Shown here one piece after another: positions 15,856 through 24,700 of a DNA stretch of 64,000 nt. The stretch is from NCBI RefSeq assembly GCF_001905345.1, contig NZ_LFBV01000006.1, positions 248,001 through 312,000 of the forward strand. The letters run 5' to 3'. The notes under the pieces are model-generated. The model had not been told where the DNA came from. It did no database searches and was given only the letters and a program-made list of their open reading frames with translations. Position numbers and translations under genes: made by a program. The first letter of the stretch is position 1. Each line of letters begins with the position of its first letter. Source of the DNA: Streptomyces uncialis (GTDB lineage: Bacteria > Actinomycetota > Actinomycetes > Streptomycetales > Streptomycetaceae).

Positions 15856-16764
15856 ATGACCCGCCCGGCCCCGGCGGCCCTCGACTGGGTGGCGTCCGTC
15901 GTCGGCGCCCCGGTCACCGGGGCCGACGCGCTGCGGGAGGGGTCGGGGCCCTGGCGGCTGCGGCTGGCGGGCGGCGGGAGCGCGCGGACCGTGGTCCTGC
16001 GGACCGGCGGGCCCGGCGGGGAGGTGCGCGAGCGGTTCGCCACCGAGGTGGCGGCCCTGGAGGCCGCCGCGGAGCGGGGTGTCGCCGCGCCCAGGGTGAT
16101 CGCGTACGACCTGGACGGCACGGCCGCCGGCCGGCCCGCGCTGCTGACCAGCGTGGTACCGGGCAGCAGTCGTGTCCCGACGGCGGCCGACCCGGCCCGG
16201 ATGCGGGCCCTGGGGGCGGCCGCCGCCGCGCTGCACTCACTGCCGATGACACCGCGCGCCGCGCTGCCGCGCCGCTCCCGGCCGCTGGCGGACGTGGACT
16301 TCGGGGCGCTGCGCCGGTCCCATGGCCCGTCGCCGCTCTGGCGGCGGGCCACGGAGGCGTTCGCGCGGGCCGCGGTCCCCGACGAGGCGGGTGTGCTGGT
16401 CCACGGCGATCTGTGGCAGGGCAACACCATGTGGGACGGCGGCACCCTGACCGGGATCGTGGACTGGGACTCGGCCGGTGTCGGTCACCCCGGGGTGGAC
16501 CTCGGTTCGCTCCGCTGCGACGCGGCGCTCTACTTCGGCGAACGGGCCGCCGACGAGGTGCTGTCCGGCTGGTGCGAGGCGTCGGGGCGCGCGGCCGGGG
16601 ACACCGCGTACTGGGACCTGGTCGCCGCGCTCAGCACCCCGCCGGACCTGGCGATGTGGCTCCCCGCGCTCACGGAACAGGGCGGCCCCGCGCTGGACCG
16701 GGCCACGGTGGCGGAACGCCGGGACCGGTTCCTGCGGGCTGCCCTGCACGGGCTCGACGCCTGA
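15856..16764 (+). CDS. Aminoglycoside phosphotransferase (APH)-fold kinase
   Basis: The protein has 302 residues. The catalytic loop 'LVHGDLWQGNTMWD' (residues about 180-193) and metal-binding 'GIVDWDSAGVGHPGVDLGSLR' define the APH/choline-kinase fold. The N-terminal nucleotide-binding lobe begins 'ALREGSGPWRLRLAGG'. Such proteins phosphorylate small molecules (aminoglycosides, macrolides, fructosamines, homoserine); the substrate is not predictable here. The ATG at 15856 gives the domain start; a longer frame to 15709 adds only low-complexity residues. The ribosome site is weak. Confidence 0.85.
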   Translation: MTRPAPAALDWVASVVGAPVTGADALREGSGPWRLRLAGGGSARTVVLRTGGPGGEVRERFATEVAALEAAAERGVAAPRVIAYDLDGTAAGRPALLTSVVPGSSRVPTAADPARMRALGAAAAALHSLPMTPRAALPRRSRPLADVDFGALRRSHGPSPLWRRATEAFARAAVPDEAGVLVHGDLWQGNTMWDGGTLTGIVDWDSAGVGHPGVDLGSLRCDAALYFGERAADEVLSGWCEASGRAAGDTAYWDLVAALSTPPDLAMWLPALTEQGGPALDRATVAERRDRFLRAALHGLDA

Positions 16765-16893
16765 CGGGTGTCCGGCCGGTGGACTCCTTGCCGGTCGGCC
16801 GGCCGAACCGCTGACCGGAACCGATCGGCTCCGGCCGACCTGTTCGGCTCCGGCCGGCCCACTCCGGCCGACCACGCCCGCCCCGCTCACCCG

Positions 16894-18135
16894 CTACGGG
16901 GACGACGAGGGTGAGGGGGACGTCTTCGGGACCGGGAGGTTGAACACATGGTCCGGGGTCACGATCTCGGTGATCGCCTGGCCGAACAGCGTGCTCGGTT
17001 CCTGCTTGTCGTGCAGGATGTCCGTGTTGAGGAGGACGACGAGCGTCGCCTTCGGCCCGGGCAGATAGATCGTCAGGGACTCGTACCCGGGCAGTGAGCC
17101 GTTGTGGCCGATCCACCCCTGGACGTTGAAGATGCCCAGTCCGTATCCGGCGCCCGGGATCGACGTGGGAGCGGTCTTCAGCCGCTCGGCCTGGGTCTCG
17201 GGGGTCAGCAGGGTGCCGTTGGCGAGGGTGGGCGCCCAGATCCGCAGGTCCCGGAGGTTGGAGATCATCGCACCGGCGGCCCAGCCCCACGAGGGGTTCC
17301 AGTCGGCGGAGTCCTCGACCTTCCCGTTGGCGGTCTGGTCGGTGTAGCCCTGGGCGTGCGGGCTGGGGAACGCGGCGTCCGTGGGGAAGGAGGTGTGCCG
17401 CATCCCCGCGGGGTCCAGGACGTTTCGCTGGATGAACTCGTTGATCGGCGTTCCGCTCACCTTCTCCACCACCAGCCCGACGAGGATGAGGTTGGTGTTG
17501 GAGTACTCGAACTCCTCGCCCGGCTGGAACTGCACCGGGTGCTTGAAGGAGTAGTCGAGCAACTCCTGCGGGGTGAAGGGGCGGTCGGGGTCCGAGGTCA
17601 GCGCCTTGAAGAAGTCCTCGTCCATCGAGTAGTTGAACAGTCCGCTACGCATCCCGGCGAGCTCCCGCAGCGTGATTCTGTCGCCGTTCGGGACGCCGTC
17701 GATGTATCTCCCGATCGTGTCGTCGAGGCCGATCTTGCCCTGGTCGACCAGTTCGAGCATGGCGGTCACGGTGAAGGTCTTGGTCTCGCTGCCGATCCGC
17801 ATGTACAGGTCGGGGTCCATCGGCGCCTTGGTGTCCTTGTCGGCGACACCGAAGGAGCGGACGTAACTCCCCTTGCCGGACGCCCAGAGTCCGACCGTCA
17901 CACCTGGTACCCCGGCCTCCGACATGACCTTCTTGACCGCGGAGTCGAGCTGGGTGGCCGTGGCACCGTCGAGGTCGGGGAAGGCCGGGTCCGTCGCGGA
18001 CGGTGGGGCGGAGACGGTCCGCTCCGGGGACAGGGTCTGTGCGGAGGAGACCCCCGTCGAGGCCGGGACGACCAGCATCCCGGCCGCGGCGAGCCCTACG
18101 CACGCCCTGCGCCAACGTATCGGTGAGCGCTTCAC
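16894..18135 (-). CDS. Secreted serine hydrolase, class C beta-lactamase/D-Ala-D-Ala carboxypeptidase family
   Basis: The protein has 413 residues. An N-terminal signal peptide ('RRACVGLAAAGMLVVPAST...SAQ') is followed by the serine beta-lactamase class C fold: S-x-x-K in 'IGSETKTFT', Y-x-N in 'EYSNTN' and the third box as HNG in 'GWIGHNGSLPG'. That pattern is typical of penicillin-binding protein-like carboxypeptidases and esterases of family S12. The start is the GTG at 18135, preceded by GGGAGG; the longer frame runs into the upstream repeat array. The C-terminus is a short Pro/Ser tail. It lies downstream of repeat array A in its direction of transcription. Confidence 0.88.
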   Translation of the reverse strand: MKRSPIRWRRACVGLAAAGMLVVPASTGVSSAQTLSPERTVSAPPSATDPAFPDLDGATATQLDSAVKKVMSEAGVPGVTVGLWASGKGSYVRSFGVADKDTKAPMDPDLYMRIGSETKTFTVTAMLELVDQGKIGLDDTIGRYIDGVPNGDRITLRELAGMRSGLFNYSMDEDFFKALTSDPDRPFTPQELLDYSFKHPVQFQPGEEFEYSNTNLILVGLVVEKVSGTPINEFIQRNVLDPAGMRHTSFPTDAAFPSPHAQGYTDQTANGKVEDSADWNPSWGWAAGAMISNLRDLRIWAPTLANGTLLTPETQAERLKTAPTSIPGAGYGLGIFNVQGWIGHNGSLPGYESLTIYLPGPKATLVVLLNTDILHDKQEPSTLFGQAITEIVTPDHVFNLPVPKTSPSPSSSP

Positions 18136-18339
18136 AGTGGCCCTCCCGTCTGTTGTGGCCCGTACGGCCCACAAGACGACGTCACCCCTTCGGACCAGGC
18201 TAGGCCCGCCCGCGAACCCCCGCACGGCGACTTCCCCGCGCCCCGGGACGTACGGCGCCGTGAGCCGTTGTCCCCCACGGTCCGCCTTCGCTTGCGCCCT
18301 TGAGCTTCCTGTGCTGGGCCCACTCGTTCCGGTGCGGGT

Positions 18340-18650
18340 CGCTCGTGGGGTGCGGTTCCCCGCGCCCCTGGATGCTGCGCCTCTCCGTTGTCCGACGGGT
18401 GCGGGTGTGTCCTCGTCTTTTGCGCAGTTCCCCGCGCCCCCGGATGCTGCGCCTGCCCGCTGTCCGTCGAGTGCGGGTCCGCCCTCGTCTTTTGCGCAGT
18501 TCCCCGCGCCCCTGGATGCTGCGCCTCTCCGTCGTTTGTCGGGTGCGGGTCCGCCCTCGTCTTTTGCGCAGTTCCCCGCGCCCCTGGATGCTGCGCCTGC
18601 CCGCTGTCCGTCGAGTGCGGGTCCGCCCTCGTTTTTGCGCGTGCCCAATT
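18340..18650. repeat. Intergenic tandem repeat array A (72-bp period, 4 units)
   Basis: The core GTTCCCCGCGCCCC(T/C)GG starts at 18355, 18427, 18499 and 18571, exactly 72 bases apart. Each unit has a GGATGCTGCGCCT flank and a GTCCGCCCTCGTC-type tail. Alternate units carry 'CTCTCCGTYGT' versus 'CCCGCTGTCCGT' variants, suggesting a duplicated two-unit block. The array fills the 559-base gap 18136-18694 between two genes transcribed leftward. Because 72 is a multiple of three, every frame stays open and spurious ORFs cross it. It shares only the core with the arrays near 25, 34 and 49 kb. Confidence 0.85.
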
Positions 18651-18694
18651 CGGGGCCCGCGGCAGCCGTCGCGTCGGTGGGCCGACGGGGACCG

Positions 18695-19276
18695 TTACCG
18701 GCGGGAGCCCTCGTCCAGCCGCAGGCTCCACCGGCCCGCGCCACCCGCCAGGGTCACTGTGGACAGCGGCGGCGCGTCGATGCTCCAGTACGTGTCCGGG
18801 GGCACATGAAGCGCGTACACCAGCACCGCGCGGACGACCGCGGGTTCGGCGACGGCGACGATACGGACCCCGTCGTCGGCGGGACGGGTGTCGAGCCAGT
18901 GACCGACCCGTGTGATGAACCTCAGCAACGACTCGCCCCCGTGCGGCGCCGACCGCGGATCGCGCAGCCAGCTGTCGAACGCCTGGGGCTCCCCCGCCGC
19001 GACCTCCATCAGGGTGCGTCCCCGCCAGCGCCCCATGTCGCAGTCGCTGAGGGCGGGCTGGGCGAGCGGCGCGAACCCGAGGGCGGTCCCGGTGGCGCGG
19101 CTGCGCGGGGTCGGCGAGCAGTAGCGCAACTCGGCCGCCCCCAGCGGGACGAGCGTCGGCGCGGCGAGCCGGACCTCGTACCAGCCGGCCTCGTCGAGCG
19201 GCCGGTCCTCGTCGAAACGCTCCGCGAGCAGCGGGGAGCTGCGGGCGGCGGCGATGAGCGTGACCCGAACCTGCAT
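18695..19276 (-). CDS. Histidine phosphatase-like protein lacking the catalytic histidines
   Basis: The 193-residue protein follows the phosphoglycerate mutase/histidine phosphatase plan: 'CDMGRWRGRTL' and 'PHGGESLLRFITRVGHWLD' match conserved blocks. The N-terminal RHG catalytic motif is replaced by 'IAAARSSPL', and the second catalytic His region reads 'VAVAEPAVVRAVL'. I recall a streptomycete subgroup with the same EPAVVRA change, so this is probably a conserved non-phosphatase member rather than a decayed gene. The ATG at 19276 was chosen as the family start; upstream frame is low complexity. Confidence 0.75.
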   Translation of the reverse strand: MQVRVTLIAAARSSPLLAERFDEDRPLDEAGWYEVRLAAPTLVPLGAAELRYCSPTPRSRATGTALGFAPLAQPALSDCDMGRWRGRTLMEVAAGEPQAFDSWLRDPRSAPHGGESLLRFITRVGHWLDTRPADDGVRIVAVAEPAVVRAVLVYALHVPPDTYWSIDAPPLSTVTLAGGAGRWSLRLDEGSRR

Positions 19277-19475
19277 GCCGCGATCGTGGAGCCCGGGCAG
19301 GCCCAGGTCAAGGCTTGACAGAGGGTGACCTTCCGGCTCAGGCGGCCGACCCTCCGGGCGCCGCGTCCGCGGTACGGACGGCGGCCTCCCCAACTCCCCC
19401 ACCCACCAAGGGAATGACTCCGGGAGAGTGCCCCCAGGGCATGCCCACGAGAATGCGCGCCACAACCGGCGGCGC

Positions 19476-20924
19476 TCAGGAGCGGAACTCCTCCCACGCG
19501 GCGCGCAACCGCCGCACACCCTCCGTGATCTCCGCCAGATCCGCGACCGCGGCGAAACTGATCCGCACATGCGGGGCGGGGGGTTCGGCGCAGAAGTAGG
19601 GCCGCCCCGGAGCGAGCGCGACCCCGTGCGCCAACGCCCCGGCCACGAGCGCGTTCTCGTCGGTGCCGTCGGGCAGCCGCAGCCAGAGCTGATAGCCGCC
19701 GGCGGGCAGGTGCGGGGCGGCGATCCCCGGCAGCGCGAGCCCCAGCGCGTGGCGCATCCGCTCGCGCCGGGCCCCCAGTTCGACGGCGACCGCCCGCAGA
19801 TGGCGGGGCCAGGCGGGCGCGCCGACGAGTTCGAGGGTGGCCTCCTGGAGGGGCCGCGGTACGAAGAAGGTGTCGACGACCTGGATGGCGCGCAGCCGTT
19901 CCAGCACGGGCCCCCGGGCGGCCAGCGCGCTGACCCGGAAGCTGGGCGAGGTGGCCTTGGTCAGCGAGCCGACATGGACGACGACCCCGTCCGGGTCGTC
20001 GGCCGCGAGCGGCGGGGGCAGCGGCCCGCAGTCCTGGTGCGCCAGCCGCCGTACGAAGTCGTCCTCGATCACGAAGGCCCCGGCGTCGCGGGCGATCCGC
20101 AGGATCTCCGGGCGGCGTTCGGCGGACAGTACGGCGCCGGTCGGGTTCTGGAAGAGCGGCTGGCAGACGAGGACCCGGGCGCCGGTGGCCCGGAACGCGT
20201 CGGCGAGCAGCGCGGGGCGCACCCCGTCCGTGTCGACGGGGACGGGGACCGGCCGCAGCCCGGCCGCGCGGGCGATGGCCAGCATGCCGGGGTAGGTCGG
20301 TGACTCCACCAGGACCGGGGCGCCGGGCGGGGCGAGCGCGCGCAGGGCGGTGGTGAGCGCGGACTGGCCGCCGGAGGTGATCAGCACCTCGGCGGCGGTC
20401 ATGGACCCGCCGATCCCGCGCGCGAACCATTCGCGCAGCTCGGGCAGTCCGTCCACGGGCGGACGGCCCCAGGCCCCGGGGCGGCGTCCGGCCCGCGCGA
20501 GGGCGTCGGCCATCGCCCGCTCGGGCTGGAGGGAGGGATGGAGGTAGCCGCCGTTGAACTCGACCACCCCGGCGGGGGGCGCGGCGAGGGTGACGAGGAC
20601 CCCGGAGGCGTCGACCGAGCGGGGTACGGCGTCGGCGGTGGCGTCGGCGCTGAGCGCGAGTTCCTGCCAGGAGGTGTCCCCGGCGGGGGTGTCCCGGCCG
20701 GCGGTACGGGGGTCGGGTCCGGCGCGGAAGGCCCCGGCGCCGGGCCGGGTCGTCACAAGCCCTTCGGCGGCGAGCCGGGCCAGCGCCCGGGAGACGGTCA
20801 CCGGACTGATCCGGTAGCGCTCGACCAGGGCCCTGCTGGACGGCAGCTTCTCACCCGGGGAGTAGCGCTTCACCTCGTCACGGAGGCGATTCACCAGTTC
20901 ATCGGCGCTGCTACGCTCATACAT
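19476..20924 (-). CDS. MocR family regulator (GntR winged helix fused to class I aminotransferase domain)
   Basis: The protein has 482 residues. A GntR-type winged helix spans residues 1-75 ('ELVNRLRDEVKRYSPGEKLPSSRALVERYRISPVTVSRALARL'-type text). A fold-type I aminotransferase-like domain follows, with the PLP-binding Lys in 'HVGSLTKATSPSFRV' and a 'SPTYPGML' substrate-side segment. MocR proteins use PLP as an effector and usually control a divergent gene; here that is an EamA transporter whose start codon shares the same CATG. The ATG at 20924 has no ribosome site, but a TATCTT -10-like box lies eight bases upstream on this strand, fitting a leaderless mRNA. Confidence 0.88.
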   Translation of the reverse strand: MYERSSADELVNRLRDEVKRYSPGEKLPSSRALVERYRISPVTVSRALARLAAEGLVTTRPGAGAFRAGPDPRTAGRDTPAGDTSWQELALSADATADAVPRSVDASGVLVTLAAPPAGVVEFNGGYLHPSLQPERAMADALARAGRRPGAWGRPPVDGLPELREWFARGIGGSMTAAEVLITSGGQSALTTALRALAPPGAPVLVESPTYPGMLAIARAAGLRPVPVPVDTDGVRPALLADAFRATGARVLVCQPLFQNPTGAVLSAERRPEILRIARDAGAFVIEDDFVRRLAHQDCGPLPPPLAADDPDGVVVHVGSLTKATSPSFRVSALAARGPVLERLRAIQVVDTFFVPRPLQEATLELVGAPAWPRHLRAVAVELGARRERMRHALGLALPGIAAPHLPAGGYQLWLRLPDGTDENALVAGALAHGVALAPGRPYFCAEPPAPHVRISFAAVADLAEITEGVRRLRAAWEEFRS

Positions 20925-20964
20925 GAGAGCTCAAGATAGCGCTACTTCGGCTGGGACGATAGCG
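20913..20964. promoter_or_regulatory. Overlapping divergent leaderless promoters with GATAGCG direct repeats
   Basis: The sequence CATG at 20922-20925 carries both start codons (reverse ATG 20924-20922, forward ATG 20923-20925). Forward -10-like TACGCT at 20912-20917 and reverse -10-like TATCTT near 20933-20938 sit 5-8 bases from their ATGs. Two direct GATAGCG repeats (20935-20941 and 20958-20964, 23 bases apart) lie inside the forward coding region, where a MocR dimer could bind. The boxes and binding role are inference; the overlap of starts is seen directly. Confidence 0.55.
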
Positions 20965-21894
20965 GTGCACGCTCCGGTCGGCGAGGTGACGGCCTCCGGG
21001 GCGACCGGGGACGCCGGTGGGTCCCGCTCCCCCGGGTCCCGGCGCGGTGGCACCCTGCTCGCGGCCCTCGGCGTCCTCGCCTTCTCGCTCACCTTCCCGG
21101 CGACCGCGTGGGGGCTGGAGGGGTTCGGCCCCTGGTCGTTGGTGACGGTGCGCAGCGTGCTGGCGGCCGTGATCGCGGGCGGCTGTCTGCTGCTGACCCG
21201 GGCGCCGGTACCGGCGCGACGGCACTGGCCGGGTCTCGCGGTGGTCGCCGCGGGCACCGTACTCGGCTTCCCGTTGCTCACCACGCTGGCCCTGGAGACC
21301 TCCAGTACCGCGCATGCCGCGGTGGTCGTCGGGCTGCTGCCGCTGACGACGGCGGTCTTCGCGGCGCTGCGCACGGGTGCCCGCCCGTCGCGCGCGTTCT
21401 GGGCCGCCGCGGGCGCGGGGGCGGCGGCCGTGGCCGTGTTCACCTTCGGACGCGGCGGGGGCGCCCTGACGACCGCCGATCTGTATCTGTTCGGCGCGCT
21501 GCTGATCTGCGCCGCCGGGTACACCGAGGGCGGCAGACTCGCGCGGATCATGCCCGGCCGGGAGGTCATCTCCTGGGCCCTGGTGATGTGTCTGCCGCTG
21601 GCGGTCCCGGGGGCGCTGGTCGCGCTGTCCCGGGAGCCGGTGGCGCTCACCGCGCACGGGGTCGCCGGACTGCTGTGGGTCGCGGTCGGTTCGCAGTTCC
21701 TCGGGCTCGTGGTCTGGTACCGGGGAATGGCGGTGATCGGGGTGCCCCGGGCCAGTCAGCTCCAGCTCGCCCAGCCGCTGCTCACGCTGGTGTGGTCGGT
21801 GTTCCTGCTGGGCGAGCGTCTCCCGGTGGCCGCGCCGGTGACCGCCGTGGCGGTGCTGGTCTGTATCGCGGTGACCCAGCGGGCCCGGACCTGA
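20923..21894 (+). CDS. EamA/DMT-superfamily transporter
   Basis: The protein has 323 residues with about ten hydrophobic segments arranged as two EamA repeats. Examples are 'LLAALGVLAFSLTFPATAWGL', 'AGTVLGFPLLTTLALE' plus 'HAAVVVGLLPLTTAVFAAL', and later 'GVAGLLWVAVGSQFLGLVVWY' and 'LVWSVFLLGERLPVAAPVTA'. The 'LLGERLP' near the C-terminus is typical of drug/metabolite exporters. The first 40 residues are hydrophilic and low complexity, so an internal start is possible, but the start at 20923 gives the CATG overlap with the divergent mocR-type gene that presumably controls it. Confidence 0.85.
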   Translation: MRAQDSATSAGTIAVHAPVGEVTASGATGDAGGSRSPGSRRGGTLLAALGVLAFSLTFPATAWGLEGFGPWSLVTVRSVLAAVIAGGCLLLTRAPVPARRHWPGLAVVAAGTVLGFPLLTTLALETSSTAHAAVVVGLLPLTTAVFAALRTGARPSRAFWAAAGAGAAAVAVFTFGRGGGALTTADLYLFGALLICAAGYTEGGRLARIMPGREVISWALVMCLPLAVPGALVALSREPVALTAHGVAGLLWVAVGSQFLGLVVWYRGMAVIGVPRASQLQLAQPLLTLVWSVFLLGERLPVAAPVTAVAVLVCIAVTQRART

Positions 21895-21917
21895 CGGCGC
21901 CGTCCGGCCCCCGGTCG

Positions 21918-21923
21918 TAGACT
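21918..21923 (+). promoter_or_regulatory. Possible -10 box (TAGACT) for the DUF1918 gene
   Basis: TAGACT lies about 100 bases upstream of the DUF1918 start and resembles a streptomycete housekeeping -10 element. No convincing -35 is visible at 17-18 bases. Confidence 0.35.
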
Positions 21924-22025
21924 TGGCGGGTAGGGAACGGATCGTCGGCCGGGCGGCCCCGCATGGACGGTACGCCGGGTCCCCCGGGTGCGGCGCGCGC
22001 CCGGGCAGGACGAGGAGGGCCCGTC

Positions 22026-22226
22026 ATGGAAGCAGTCAAGGGCGACCGGTTGCTGGTGCACGGCAGGACCGTCGGCCGGCGCGACAAGGTCGCGGAGATC
22101 GTCGAGGTCATGGGCGACGCGGGCACCCCGCCGTACCGCGTCCGCCACGAGAACGGTCATGAGTCGGTGATGGCGCCCGGTCCGGACTGTGTGGTCCGGC
22201 ACCGGCACCCCGCCGCGCCACGGTGA
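22026..22226 (+). CDS. DUF1918 small protein
   Basis: The 66-residue protein reads 'MEAVKGDRLLVHGRTVG', 'GDAGTPPYRVRHENGHESVMAPGPD', which matches the DUF1918 family of small actinobacterial SH3-like beta proteins of unknown function. The ATG at 22026 was chosen because GAGGAGGG lies seven to fourteen bases upstream; the longer frame to 21963 is low complexity. It converges on the GH10-like gene with only seven bases between stops. Confidence 0.88.
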   Translation: MEAVKGDRLLVHGRTVGRRDKVAEIVEVMGDAGTPPYRVRHENGHESVMAPGPDCVVRHRHPAAPR

Positions 22227-22233
22227 CCGCACG

Positions 22234-23487
22234 TCAGCCCCGGACCCGCGTGGGGTAGTGGTCCGCGACGACCCTGGCCATGGCGCCACTCGGGTCGTCG
22301 CGGACCTCGCGGCCCGAGAAGAAGACATGCCCGTCCACCCTCGGATGCTTCTTCTTCGCCAGGGTGAGATGACGGGACAGCTCGGCGGGGTCCTGCCACG
22401 GCGCGGGCTGCGCCGGGTCGCCCGACTTGTACAGCGCCTCCCCGATGTAGAGGTCGGTGTCCGTCCCCTCGGCCACCCCGGCCCACCAGGACATCAGCCG
22501 GGCGTAGTCGGCGGCCTCGAAGCCGATGTGCCAGTAGAGCTGAGGGCAGATGTAGTCGATCCAGCCCTCCCGTACCCAGGTCCGGGTGTCCGCGTACAGA
22601 TCGTCGTACGTCTGGACGCCCGCGCGGGTGTCGGAGCCGCGGGGGTCGGTGGCCGCGTTGCGCCAGACACCGAACGGGCTGATGCCGAGCCGGACCCCCG
22701 GCCGCAGCTCCCGCAGACGCGCGGCGGTCTCCCGGACCAGCAGATCCGTGTTGTGGCGGCGCCAGGCGGCCCGGTCGGGGAAGCCGTCGCCGTGCTCGGC
22801 GTACGCGGCGTCGTCGTCGAAGTCCTCGCCCGCGACGGGGTACGGGTAGAAGTAGTCGTCCCAGTGGAGGGCGTCGACGGGATAGCGGCGGACCGCGTCC
22901 AGCATCGCCTCCCGGACGAACGCCCTGACCTCCGGCAGCCCCGGGTTGTAGTACAGCTTGCCGCCGTACGGGACGACCCAGCCGGGATTGCGGCGCGCCG
23001 GATGCGAGGCGGCGAGCCGGGCGGGGTCGGTGTGATGCGCGACACGGTACGGATTGCACCAGGCGTGCAGTTCGAGCCCCCGGTCATGGGCCTCCGCGAC
23101 GGCGGTGCCCAGCGGGTCCCAGCCGGGGTCACGGCCCTGCGTACCGGTCAGGTACTGCGACCAGGGCTCATGGGTCGAGGGCCACAGCGCGTCGGCGGTG
23201 GGACGGACCTGGAGGATCACGGCGGTGAGCCGCCGCTCGACGGCCAGGTCCAGCCAGCCCAGCAGCTCGTCACGCTGCCGGGCGGCGGACAGTCCCGCCT
23301 TGGAGGGCCAGTCCCGGTTGGTGACGCTGGCCACCCACATGCCCCGGATCGCGTGGCCGTCCCGCGCGGGCCCGGCCGGGTGCGGCCGGGCGGTGGCGGT
23401 GGCGGGCTGGTGGTCACCGGCGATCGTCAGCCCGGCGAGCAGCGTCATCGAGCCCACCGTGAAACCCCTGCGATTCAGATGCCCCAT
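22234..23487 (-). CDS. GH10-like (DUF187 type) secreted glycoside hydrolase
   Basis: The protein has 417 residues. It begins with a twin-arginine type signal ('MGHLNRRGFTVGSMTLLAGL'), followed by 'IRGMWVASVTNRDWPSK', the hallmark opening of the GH10-like YngK/DUF187 family. Conserved barrel segments include 'ILQVRPTADALWPS', 'LHAWCNPYRV', 'VDALHWDDYFYPYP', 'LGISPFGVWRN' and 'IDYICPQLYWHIGFE'. These enzymes act on cell-surface glycans outside the cell. The start at 23487 gives a complete Tat signal, with GGGA upstream. The putative acidic residues in the barrel (HWDDYFYP) are present. Confidence 0.9.
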   Translation of the reverse strand: MGHLNRRGFTVGSMTLLAGLTIAGDHQPATATARPHPAGPARDGHAIRGMWVASVTNRDWPSKAGLSAARQRDELLGWLDLAVERRLTAVILQVRPTADALWPSTHEPWSQYLTGTQGRDPGWDPLGTAVAEAHDRGLELHAWCNPYRVAHHTDPARLAASHPARRNPGWVVPYGGKLYYNPGLPEVRAFVREAMLDAVRRYPVDALHWDDYFYPYPVAGEDFDDDAAYAEHGDGFPDRAAWRRHNTDLLVRETAARLRELRPGVRLGISPFGVWRNAATDPRGSDTRAGVQTYDDLYADTRTWVREGWIDYICPQLYWHIGFEAADYARLMSWWAGVAEGTDTDLYIGEALYKSGDPAQPAPWQDPAELSRHLTLAKKKHPRVDGHVFFSGREVRDDPSGAMARVVADHYPTRVRG

Positions 23488-23670
23488 GCGATCATCCCGT
23501 TCCTTCCGTTCTTCCGCGCCGCCGTCGTCCACGCCGGTCCGGCCGTCCCTCCGGACAGAATGCCCGACCCGGCGGCCGGGTCCCGGTTCGTTCCGGAGTA
23601 CCGTGCAGACGGAGGCAGGCGCCTGCTCCATACGGGGTCCTGTCGGATCGAAGTTCACGAAAGGGACGAA

Positions 23671-24543
23671 GTGACGGACACGCTGACCGACATCACACGC
23701 GTCGGAGTGGTGGGCTGCGGCCAGATGGGAGCGGGCATCGCCGAGGTCTGCGCCCGCGCGGGCCTGGATGTCAAGGTCGCCGAGACGACGGGCGAGGCAC
23801 TGGAGTTCGGCCGCACCCGGCTGTTCAGCTCCCTGGCGAAGGCCGCCGAGCGGGGGAAGATCAGCGCGGAGGAGCGTGCCGCCACGGAGTCCCGCCTGGG
23901 GTTCACCACCGACCTCGGCGAGTTCGCCGACCGTGATCTCGTGATCGAGGCCGTGGTCGAGAACGAGCAGGTCAAGACGGAGATCTTCCAGGTGCTGGAC
24001 CAGGTGGTGACCCGCCGGGACGCGATCCTGGCGTCGAACACCTCCTCCATCCCGCTGGTGAAGCTGGCCGTCGCCACCTCCCGGCCGGACCAGGTCATCG
24101 GCATCCACTTCTTCAACCCGGCACCCGTGCAGCGGCTGGTCGAGCTGATCCCGGCGCTCACGACCTCCGAGGCGACGATCAGCCGCGCCCAGCTGATGGT
24201 CGAGAAGGCGCTCGGCAAGCACGCGATCCGGGCGCAGGACCGCTCCGGCTTCGTGGTGAACGCGCTGCTCATCCCGTACCTCCTGTCGGCGGTGCGGATG
24301 TTCGAGTCCGGCATCGCCAGCCGTGAGGACATCGACAACGGCATGGAGCTGGGCTGCGCCCACCCGATGGGCCCGCTGAGGCTCGCGGACCTGATCGGGC
24401 TGGACACGGTCGCGTCGGTCGCGGACTCGATGTACGCGGAGTTCAAGGAGCCCCTGTACGCGGCGCCGCCGCTGCTCCAGCGGATGGTCGACGCGGGGCG
24501 GCTGGGCCGTAAGTCCGGGTCGGGCTTCTACCCCTACGGCTGA
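23671..24543 (+). CDS. 3-hydroxybutyryl-CoA dehydrogenase
   Basis: The protein has 290 residues. NAD-binding 'VGVVGCGQMGAGIAEVCA' is at the N-terminus. The catalytic block 'GIHFFNPAPVQRLVELI' carries the active-site His, and 'RSGFVVNALLIPYLLSAVRM' plus 'GCAHPMGPLRLADLIGLD' give the C-terminal dimer domain. It oxidises 3-hydroxyacyl-CoA (or reduces acetoacetyl-CoA) in fatty acid or polyhydroxybutyrate metabolism. The GTG at 23671 follows AAAGGGA at good distance; other upstream codons lack this. A hairpin terminator follows at 24592. Confidence 0.92.
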   Translation: MTDTLTDITRVGVVGCGQMGAGIAEVCARAGLDVKVAETTGEALEFGRTRLFSSLAKAAERGKISAEERAATESRLGFTTDLGEFADRDLVIEAVVENEQVKTEIFQVLDQVVTRRDAILASNTSSIPLVKLAVATSRPDQVIGIHFFNPAPVQRLVELIPALTTSEATISRAQLMVEKALGKHAIRAQDRSGFVVNALLIPYLLSAVRMFESGIASREDIDNGMELGCAHPMGPLRLADLIGLDTVASVADSMYAEFKEPLYAAPPLLQRMVDAGRLGRKSGSGFYPYG

Positions 24544-24591
24544 CGGTTCCGCGGCCGGCGGTTCCACCGCTCGGCGCGTGCTCGCGGGTTT

Positions 24592-24626
24592 CGGGCCGCC
24601 GCTCCCTGTACGGGGGCGGCGGCCCG
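24592..24626 (+). terminator. Hairpin terminator after 3-hydroxybutyryl-CoA dehydrogenase
   Basis: A 15-base stem (CGGGCCGCCGCTCCC against GGGGGCGGCGGCCCG, one wobble pair) closes a TGTAC-type loop 49 bases after the stop. There is no T-run, as is usual in streptomycetes. It could serve both strands. Confidence 0.6.
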
Positions 24627-24700
24627 TTCTGCCGGACCCGGACCGTGGCGGCGCGGTGCCCGGCGGGACGTGCGGGGGGCGGTCGGGGGTGCCGCGGCGG

